Assembly: GCA_019912395.1 (NCBI GenBank)
Contig: JAIOIH010000037.1
Location: forward strand, 1 to 41,564
Length of the DNA: 41,564 nt
Source of the DNA: Flavobacteriales bacterium
Lineage (GTDB): Bacteria; Bacteroidota; Bacteroidia; Flavobacteriales_F; PHOS-HE28
Direction: 5' to 3'
Of this stretch, positions 16,559-22,560 are shown piece by piece; position 1 is the stretch's first letter, and every line of letters starts with the position of its first letter. A program made the position numbers and the translations under genes. The notes under the pieces were generated by a model, which made no database searches, was not told where the DNA came from, and saw nothing but the letters and a program-made list of their open reading frames with translations.

Positions 16559-17610
16559 TCCGAAACCACTTCCTGGGCAAGGCCCTTCCGCTCGCGCTGA
16601 TCCTGTTCATGCTGATCACGCTTTCCGCCTGCCGGAAGGACAAGCCGGAGCAACCGGAGGAAACGCCGATCACCATCGGCAACGATCACGGCGTGTACAT
16701 CACCAACGAAGGCAACTTCCAGTGGGGCAATGCCAAGGTGAGCTACTATGACATCGCCACGGACAACGCGACCGAGGACCTGTATCAACCTGCCAACGGC
16801 GTTGCGCTCGGCGACGTGTGCCAATCGATGGTCCTCTTCAACAACAAGGCGTACGTGGTGGTGAACAACTCGGGCAAAGTGGTAGTTGTGGATCCGAACA
16901 CCTTCGTGGCCACGGCCACCATCACGGGCTTCACCTCGCCGCGCTACTTCCTGCCGGTGAGCAACGGCAAGGCCTACGTCACCGAGCTGTCCGGTAACGC
17001 CGTGCGCGTGGTGGACCTGAACACCCATACCATCACCGGCAGCATCCCTTGCGCGGGCATGACGCAGGAGCTGGTGTTGGCCTACGGCAAGGCGTTCGTC
17101 ACCAATGAAAGCAAGGCCTACGTGTATGTGATCGATACCGCCACCGATGCGATCACCGACAGTGTGCCGGTGAGCCGCGGCGGAAATTCCATCGTGGAGG
17201 ATGCCAACGGAAAGCTCTGGGTGGCCTGCACCGGTGGGAGCGGCACGTCCCCGGCACTCTACCGCATCGATCCACAAACGGCGCAAGTGGAGGCCGCGTT
17301 TACTTACTCCAATTCAGCAACGAACCCGTGGCGCTTGCGGATCAACGGCAGCAACGACACGCTGTACTTCCTTCGAGGTGGTGTGTACCGCATGGCCATC
17401 ACCGATGCTGCGGCGCCCGTGTCGGCGTTCATCCCCACCGACGGCCGCAACCTCTACGGCTTGGGCATCGATCCGAACACCGGCACCCTCTACCTCGCCG
17501 ATGCCGTGGACTACGTGCAGCGCGGCATGATCTACCGCTATCGCCCCGATGGGACATTGCTGGGCACTTTTTTCGCGGGGATCATCCCGGGCGGGTTCTG
17601 TTTCCGGTGA
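16555..17610 (+). CDS. btuG: BtuG-like surface lipoprotein, seven-bladed beta-propeller (YncE/DUF5074-like)
   Basis: This 351-residue protein has a lipobox LSAC (Cys26) and acidic linker, then repeated ~45-residue blades such as KAYVVVNNSGKVVVVDPNT, KAYVTELSGNAVRVVDLNT and KAYVYVIDTATDAI. This is the YncE-like propeller seen in BtuG. In Bacteroides, BtuG binds cobalamin with high affinity on the cell surface and sits as a lid on BtuB. Here the gene overlaps btuB by 4 bp under a B12 riboswitch, which supports the same role. The symbol is by context and fold, not by tested identity. Confidence 0.85.
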   Translation: MIRNHFLGKALPLALILFMLITLSACRKDKPEQPEETPITIGNDHGVYITNEGNFQWGNAKVSYYDIATDNATEDLYQPANGVALGDVCQSMVLFNNKAYVVVNNSGKVVVVDPNTFVATATITGFTSPRYFLPVSNGKAYVTELSGNAVRVVDLNTHTITGSIPCAGMTQELVLAYGKAFVTNESKAYVYVIDTATDAITDSVPVSRGGNSIVEDANGKLWVACTGGSGTSPALYRIDPQTAQVEAAFTYSNSATNPWRLRINGSNDTLYFLRGGVYRMAITDAAAPVSAFIPTDGRNLYGLGIDPNTGTLYLADAVDYVQRGMIYRYRPDGTLLGTFFAGIIPGGFCFR

Positions 17611-17630
17611 GACGAGGGGCTTTAACGAAG

Positions 17631-17638
17631 TACCTTCC
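17631..17638 (+). promoter_or_regulatory. Putative -7 promoter element (TACCTTCC) before the small membrane protein
   Basis: TACCTTCC lies 5 bp before the ATG at 17644 and is almost identical in sequence and spacing to the element before 33653. The small membrane protein may thus be transcribed separately from the B12 operon. Confidence 0.4.
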
Positions 17639-17643
17639 CCCCC

Positions 17644-18141
17644 ATGGACCTATTGCAACACACCATCGCCTGGTGCAAAGGCGAGATCTTCGAGGGCAAG
17701 ATGATCTTCCTGGCCGGGGCCGTCCTACTCCTCATCAGCCTCGCTTTTTGGAAGTTCGGGACCACGCCCTACGCCAAGGCGATCGTGGCCCCGTTGGGCG
17801 TTCTCGCTGCATTGATGCTGTTGGTGGGTATCATCATGAACGGCTCGAATACCGCGCGCATCCTGGAATTCACCGAAACAGCCACGGCCGATCCCATGGC
17901 GCATGCGCAAGCAGAGCTCGAACGCACTGAGGAATTCATCGCATGGTACCCGCGCACACGCTGGATCTTGTTCGGCGTGGCGGTGGCTGGCATGGTACTG
18001 GCGATGTTCGGCGGCTCGCCCTTGGGAAGGTCCATCGGGCTGGTGCTGATGTTATTCGTACTTCTCGGGTTCACGATAGACCACTTCAGTGAGGAGCGGG
18101 CCATGATCTACCATGAGCGGATCATGGAGGTGGTGGAATAA
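17644..18141 (+). CDS. Small membrane protein, four predicted transmembrane segments
   Basis: This 165-residue protein has hydrophobic segments at about residues 20-38, 46-65, 105-122 and 128-143, with a charged loop (~68-100, containing HAQAELERTEEFIAWYPRTR) between the second and third. No family with known function is recognised. It lies 33 bp after btuG on the same strand, so it could be read through from the B12 operon, but it also has its own promoter-like element. Confidence 0.75.
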   Translation: MDLLQHTIAWCKGEIFEGKMIFLAGAVLLLISLAFWKFGTTPYAKAIVAPLGVLAALMLLVGIIMNGSNTARILEFTETATADPMAHAQAELERTEEFIAWYPRTRWILFGVAVAGMVLAMFGGSPLGRSIGLVLMLFVLLGFTIDHFSEERAMIYHERIMEVVE

Positions 18142-18183
18142 CCTGCTCTACAGGCCGTGCCAGCATGGACTTGATCGCAAGAG

Positions 18184-18388
18184 TTCGCGTTAGTCCGGCA
18201 ATTGCTCAAGGATCGTACTCGTGGGCACCGTGCCTCCGATGTTCATCAGAATAGGATCACGGTCGTTCTGTATTCCGGTATACTTGACCACACCGCTAAG
18301 GCCAGTGTCCTCCTTGTAATAGCCGGGTGCGGTGGCCGTTGGGATCGCGATCGTTTTCGGCACCTGTGTATTTCAACTTGCCCGTCTG
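18184..18388 (-). pseudogene. Dead copy of the 3' end of the lysyl-oxidase-like gene
   Basis: This stretch is highly similar to 22553-22786, the stop codon and last ~75 codons of the large gene at 22561-26076, in the same orientation. It lacks 29 bp between two TCGCG repeats, which breaks the frame. It starts with the matching AGTTCGC just outside the stop codon and loses similarity near 18388. It encodes the NDRDPILMNxGGTVPTSTxL type of C-terminal module with no upstream gene. Confidence 0.85.
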
Positions 18389-18413
18389 TATTTGCTCGCG
18401 TAGCACAACGCGG

Positions 18414-18568
18414 GCACTCGCTCGGCTATTTGCCGAGTGAGTACATTCTAAGGCCTCCGGCCTGTCGCAGAACGGGTCTTGCAAAATTCAACAGGCGGGC
18501 CGGAGTCCCTATGCAGAACATGCCTACGGCACGCATGCGCACTCGGCAAAAAGCCGAGCGCGTGCGTG
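18414..18568. repeat. Palindromic element with two mirrored hairpins
   Basis: CGCTCGGC-tattt-GCCGAGTG (18419-18439) and CACTCGGC-aaaaa-GCCGAGCG (18540-18560) are each hairpins. They are also reverse complements of one another with one mismatch. Between them a second pair (CTCCGGCCTG and CAGGCGGGCCGGAG) gives an inner stem. The whole resembles a REP- or MITE-like unit, or a folded recombination site. The right hairpin lies just past the stop of the minus-strand gene at 18584 and could also end that transcript. Confidence 0.7.
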
Positions 18569-18583
18569 TGGGTGGAACAAATG

Positions 18584-19243
18584 CTATTCGCCGTCAGTAG
18601 GAATTGGATCATTATGAAGCACATCTCCTGTCGCTGAGAAAATGGAGCTATACCATTTTGGAACAGCTTCCAGTCCTTTACCCTCTAACCTCCCGACGAT
18701 CAGTACATATCTAACATCCTCAGGTTCCAAAAGACTTTCACTCGCCGCGCAGATCATTGCTTTGAACTGTTTCCGAGTTTCAGTGATAAGCGAACTGCTG
18801 TCTTTGCGGCCTGCGTCTTCAGTGTAAGTAATCAGCACCTTCAGCCTACTGCGAAGTAGTATCAGTTTGGCCATCTCTTCATAGCTTTTCCAGCATTCAC
18901 CCTCATGCTCGACCAGGATTTCATAAGTGGAGGGCCAGAAAAGACCCTTCCAATCTTTCTCCCAGTTTTCCCAACCAGGCGGGGTTCCCCAATTCGAATC
19001 CTTCTTCGCGACAACAAGGTCAACCTTCCATTCTTCCGTACGGTAGCGCCAAGATTTTCCAAGGTTCTTGACAAGATGGTCGCCCAAAGGACTGTCCTTT
19101 TCGGAGGCATGAGCCTCTCCGAGGATGCGAAGTGTCCAAGGCTTGTTTTTCTCGTGCCATGCGTCGTGCCATGTTTCACCGTTAAGGAACTTCTCCTCAC
19201 CAACGAACTCCCTCCAAACGCAAATGAATTTCTCCGCTTTCAT
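18584..19243 (-). CDS. Unknown protein with PD-(D/E)XK-like motif, partner of the AAA+/M41 gene
   Basis: This 219-residue protein has a Trp-rich N-terminal half. A central pattern reads K-V-D75-L-V-V, then Y-E108-I-L-V-E112-H-E114, then a helix SYEEMAKLILLRSRLKVLITYT. This order (Asp, Glu-x-Glu, helix, strand) resembles a PD-(D/E)XK nuclease core, but the canonical Lys is not evident, so enzymatic activity is uncertain. Its ATG overlaps the stop of the AAA+/peptidase gene by 4 bp, so the two are translationally coupled and likely act together. It is the last gene of the unit, followed by the hairpin near 18550. Confidence 0.75.
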   Translation of the reverse strand: MKAEKFICVWREFVGEEKFLNGETWHDAWHEKNKPWTLRILGEAHASEKDSPLGDHLVKNLGKSWRYRTEEWKVDLVVAKKDSNWGTPPGWENWEKDWKGLFWPSTYEILVEHEGECWKSYEEMAKLILLRSRLKVLITYTEDAGRKDSSSLITETRKQFKAMICAASESLLEPEDVRYVLIVGRLEGKGLEAVPKWYSSIFSATGDVLHNDPIPTDGE

Positions 19244-21171
19244 GCTTCAGTCAAATTGAGGGTTCCAATGTATTGCGATTCTTCAGCAGGGTTCAGCAGC
19301 TCCTCCAGCTCGCGCATGTTCAGCGAGCCTTTTTCCCGCAGGCGCTCCACACAACGATCGAAGAGTTCTTGCTGCCCTTCCAACGTGGCTATCGCCATGG
19401 CTTCGGCGGCTTCCATCCATTCGCGGGCTTGCCTATCCACCGCCGCCTGTGCCGTGCGAATACCCCCACTTGGATCTGCCGAGGGATGCTCCGCGAAATA
19501 CAGCGGCATGCCGCCCATGCCATGGTTCTTTACCATGTTCAGTGCGAAGTCCGTGGCCTGTTGTATGTCCCGTGTGCTTCCAGTAGACACGCCATCAGCC
19601 CCGAAGTGTATCCGCTCGGCGACCCATCCGCCCAACAGGCTCGCCAGTTCCGGAATGATCTCCGACCGCAGGTGCGGCATCTTGGGGCGACGGTCCCAAG
19701 CCACGAAGCCGACCACCTGTGGATCGCGCGTGCGGGCGCAGACCTGCAATGGCTTTTTGCCGCAGAGCAACATTCCGCAGAGCAAGTGTCCCACCTCATG
19801 CACGGCGGTCCGCGTGATCTGGTTTTCTCCCGTGTCGTGTGGGTCGTGGCGGACCACGGGTAATGGAAGTACGGCATCGTGTTCTTTACCATCCACCATA
19901 AGGCGGGCCACGTACCGGCCATCGGTGATGCCGAACGCAATGCTTGTGGCGGCTTCCGCACTAGGCAGGTCCATGGTTTGGGAAAGCAGCAGAGGCACGG
20001 TGTTCTGGACGGCTTGCACTACGGGCCGCGCTCCCAGCACGGCGATGGCGGATGTGCTGCGCAGATGGTCCACCAGAGCGTCATCCACGGTGATGCTGCG
20101 TTCGCAATGTGCCGAGAGCTTGCCGGTGAGTTCGTTCACTGCGTGCTGTACCAGTTTGTCCACCGTGGCTTTTCCGATGGGTGGGAACACAACGTGCGAC
20201 GCGCCTAATCGTCCTACTTGTTCAATGCGGAATAGCTCCGTCAACGCATTCTGGACACCGGCCAAGCCGATGTCGCGGTGGCGGTGCAGAAGCACATCGG
20301 GATCCAGTTCTGCCAGGGCTTCCTTCTCGGCTGTGTAGAGTTCATCCAAGTTGCCGGAAAGGATCACCAGCATCTTACTGGCATCCACCACCCGTGCGCG
20401 TTGGCTGTTGCGGAGCAACTCTTCAGTCCAGCTGAGGATCTCCTTCTCATTCATGGTGGAAAGACGGTCCTCGATCTCGGCGACCGATGGCTGGGGTTCA
20501 AGGTGCATTCCCCTGAAGGAGTCCCAGATGTCGTCGGGTATCCCCCAAGTTGCGTTCTGCGATCTGCTGTAGTGGGTTTGGACGAGTTCCTTGAATTTTT
20601 CGTGCCCCTCTACCACGCGCCCGCTGTGGATCCGCACACCGGCCCGCATCGCACGGGAGAACCGCCCTTCAAAGTCGATCACGTTCGATGCATGATGGAA
20701 ATGCGGCCATGTGATGATACGCCCCGAATCCAAGAGTTCCCATAATTCGCGAAGCGCGGTTGCTTCCTCTATATCAATGCCGTTTTCCTTGGTGCGGGCA
20801 CGTTGAAATTCATCCACTACAAGGACGAAAGGAGTGCCTGTCTGTAGCTTCTCAATACGCTCTATGAACGAACCAAGCCAGTATTCCTTCTGGCATTCCC
20901 CGGCATCGAGCCAGTAGGTGCGGTCCTCAAGTTCGGCGGCCTTCACCATGGAACGAATCAAGCTGCTCTTTCCCGTGCCGGTCATGCCCCAGAGGCCGAT
21001 GACTTGCGGACGGGACTGGGTTTCGGCGAAGCGGTACCATGGTGCGAAGGCATCGAGCAGTCGCTGGATCTCCGTGTCGATGCCGAAGTGATTTGTGCGT
21101 AGCCGATCGAACAGTCCGTTGAGTTTTGCGGTGCGATCGGCGAGGCTGGCGGGAATGGGTGAAGTGTGCAT
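19240..21171 (-). CDS. AAA+ ATPase fused to an FtsH-like (M41) zinc metallopeptidase
   Basis: This 643-residue protein has an AAA+ module with Walker A GMTGTGKS (62-69), Walker B VLVVDE (116-121), sensor-1 Asn274 (LSGNLDE) and a GAR sensor 2 (380-382). An M41-type peptidase follows: HEVGH (458-462) and the family block GGWVAER ... STGSTRDIQQAT with the third zinc ligand Asp535. There are no membrane segments, unlike FtsH, and the AAA+ part is only distantly FtsH-like (closer to Clp/HslU by the GARP sensor). Start 21171 is preferred: AATCTTGC lies 3 bp upstream, whereas the ATG at 21195 falls inside the palindrome. Flanked by a WYL regulator and a nuclease-like partner. Confidence 0.88.
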   Translation of the reverse strand: MHTSPIPASLADRTAKLNGLFDRLRTNHFGIDTEIQRLLDAFAPWYRFAETQSRPQVIGLWGMTGTGKSSLIRSMVKAAELEDRTYWLDAGECQKEYWLGSFIERIEKLQTGTPFVLVVDEFQRARTKENGIDIEEATALRELWELLDSGRIITWPHFHHASNVIDFEGRFSRAMRAGVRIHSGRVVEGHEKFKELVQTHYSRSQNATWGIPDDIWDSFRGMHLEPQPSVAEIEDRLSTMNEKEILSWTEELLRNSQRARVVDASKMLVILSGNLDELYTAEKEALAELDPDVLLHRHRDIGLAGVQNALTELFRIEQVGRLGASHVVFPPIGKATVDKLVQHAVNELTGKLSAHCERSITVDDALVDHLRSTSAIAVLGARPVVQAVQNTVPLLLSQTMDLPSAEAATSIAFGITDGRYVARLMVDGKEHDAVLPLPVVRHDPHDTGENQITRTAVHEVGHLLCGMLLCGKKPLQVCARTRDPQVVGFVAWDRRPKMPHLRSEIIPELASLLGGWVAERIHFGADGVSTGSTRDIQQATDFALNMVKNHGMGGMPLYFAEHPSADPSGGIRTAQAAVDRQAREWMEAAEAMAIATLEGQQELFDRCVERLREKGSLNMRELEELLNPAEESQYIGTLNLTEA

Positions 21172-21174
21172 ACC

Positions 21175-21182
21175 GCAAGATT
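21175..21182 (-). promoter_or_regulatory. Putative -7 promoter element of the AAA+/M41 operon (AATCTTGC)
   Basis: AATCTTGC followed by GGT and ATG resembles the TATCTTGC element at 7128-7135, with one change. It places the palindrome at 21190-21214 over the spacer and -33 region. Confidence 0.35.
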
Positions 21183-21189
21183 CAGAAAC

Positions 21190-21214
21190 CACCATGACAA
21201 AACATGTCGTGGTG
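21190..21214. promoter_or_regulatory. Palindromic operator candidate for the WYL regulator
   Basis: CACCATGAC (21190-21198) and GTCGTGGTG (21206-21214) form 9-bp arms with one mismatch around a 7-bp spacer. The site lies between the WYL gene stop and the AAA+ start, overlapping the presumed -33 region. WYL regulators of defence loci (BrxR, CapW) bind such inverted repeats. The link is inferred from position. Confidence 0.5.
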
Positions 21215-21224
21215 AAAACCGCGG

Positions 21225-22118
21225 TCACTTTCCGTACTGCCGGGCGGCTTCCAAGTGCGCCTGCTTGATCTCCTTGGCCAAGTACTTCGGCTCCAGCACA
21301 CGCACGGCATTGCCCAAGGCGAGGATGATCTGCCGCAGCTCGAAGTTGGCCATCACGAACAGCGTGATGGTGGCTCCGTCCTTGTCCTCTTCCTCCACCT
21401 GTTGGGAAGGATGCAGCGGCAGCGCCTTCGCGTATGGCGCCTGCATCGCATTGAAGCGCAGCACGATCCGCTCGGGCACTTCGGGGCTGGTGTCCACGCC
21501 GATCGCTTGGTCGTAGAGTTCGGCGATCTTCCTGTCGTACCGCTTGAATCGCTTGGCCAGCATGGTGATCTCTTTGATGCGGTCCAGGCCAAGTGCGATG
21601 GGGCGCACATGCTCCGCGCTCGGCCCGAGCACATACCAACGCCCGCGATACTCCTTGAGCAAATGCGGCTGGATGCGGAATCTCTTTGCGGTATCGGCGT
21701 AAAATTTCTGGTACAGCACCTTCACCTCCCTCCGTTCGCGGATGGCGCGTAGCAGCGGCGCAATGTGCTTGATACCGCGCAAGCGCCCCAGTTCCTCGAA
21801 ATGAATGTATCGGCGCAGCTCGCCGAGCCCTTGGCCGCCATCGCGCACCAGCTCCAACAGTTGGGCGCGCTCCAGCAGTTGCATCAGACCCGGCAGGTCC
21901 TCTTCATCCCCGGTGATGCTATAAGTGTTGCTGCTTCGGTCGTACACGGTATCCACACCGAATTCGTCGCGCAGTTCAGCGAGGTCGCGTTGTATGGTCC
22001 GGTAGTTCAGCTCAAAACCTTCGTCCGACAAATGCTCGCTCAACTCGGCGAGCGTTGGCGCGTGCTTGAGCCGCTCCAGGATGAGCAGGTAGCGTTTGAG
22101 CTTTCCTTGTTGGGACAT
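21225..22118 (-). CDS. WYL-domain transcriptional regulator
   Basis: This 297-residue protein has an N-terminal winged helix-turn-helix (LAELSEHLSDEGFELNYRTI, QRDLAELRDEFG), then a WYL domain (~120-200, with KVLYQKFY, RIQPHLLKEYRGRWYVLG) and a C-terminal WCX extension (~210-297). WYL domains sense ligands, often nucleic acid or nucleotides, and commonly control phage-defence loci. It is 53 bp upstream of the AAA+/M41 gene on the same strand, with a palindrome between. It may autoregulate and control the downstream pair. Confidence 0.92.
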   Translation of the reverse strand: MSQQGKLKRYLLILERLKHAPTLAELSEHLSDEGFELNYRTIQRDLAELRDEFGVDTVYDRSSNTYSITGDEEDLPGLMQLLERAQLLELVRDGGQGLGELRRYIHFEELGRLRGIKHIAPLLRAIRERREVKVLYQKFYADTAKRFRIQPHLLKEYRGRWYVLGPSAEHVRPIALGLDRIKEITMLAKRFKRYDRKIAELYDQAIGVDTSPEVPERIVLRFNAMQAPYAKALPLHPSQQVEEEDKDGATITLFVMANFELRQIILALGNAVRVLEPKYLAKEIKQAHLEAARQYGK

Positions 22119-22167
22119 GGTGGAGCGATCAGAAGGTTAGAAAGATTGCTTCGCTGTGCTCGCAAGA

Positions 22168-22320
22168 TCAGACAATGGGATACGCAGTGATCAGGCTTGT
22201 TAGTGCAAAGGAATGACCCTTGGCACTGTGTTGCTCGTTGCCTTGGGTATACCTTGCCGCTGGTTTCGCTTTTGTGATCGCGTTGACCATCGCCGCTACT
22301 GCAGTATCATCTATCCTCAT
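22168..22320 (-). other. Possible short-chain-dehydrogenase tail remnant (weak)
   Basis: A 50-codon frame includes TAVAAMVNAITKAKPAARYT. It resembles the C-terminal helix and RY-loop of short-chain dehydrogenases but has nothing else of the family. If real it is debris; the rest of 22119-22338 shows no gene. Confidence 0.2.
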
Positions 22321-22338
22321 CAACGTCGCTCCGCTTCA

Positions 22339-22560
22339 TCAGCCGTAGTTCGGATTCGGTTTCTTCAATTCCAGCCCACTGATATCGGGTTGACTATCGT
22401 TGTACGCGATGGTCCCGAACAGGGTCGCGGCGGCCAACAGTACTTCATCCCTTTCTGCTTTTTGCCCGCTCGGTCGTGAGCGCAAGAGATCCAGCAGTCG
22501 CTTCACTTCGGTCAACACGGTAGCATCATCGGAGGAAACCAGTTGTTGGACCAGTTCGCA
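22339..22560 (-). pseudogene. Antitoxin-like gene remnant lacking its start
   Basis: Directly after the TAA stop of the large gene, and in the same frame, 73 codons without a start read CELVQQLVSSDDATVLTEV, then KRLLDLLRSRPSGQ and GLELKKPNPNYG, ending at TGA. The ELxxQLxSSDDxxVLxEVxRLLDL helix is typical of the N-terminal part of type II antitoxins. The missing N-terminal residues were probably replaced by the 3' end of the large gene, so the junction looks like a recombination scar. No toxin gene follows. Confidence 0.6.
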
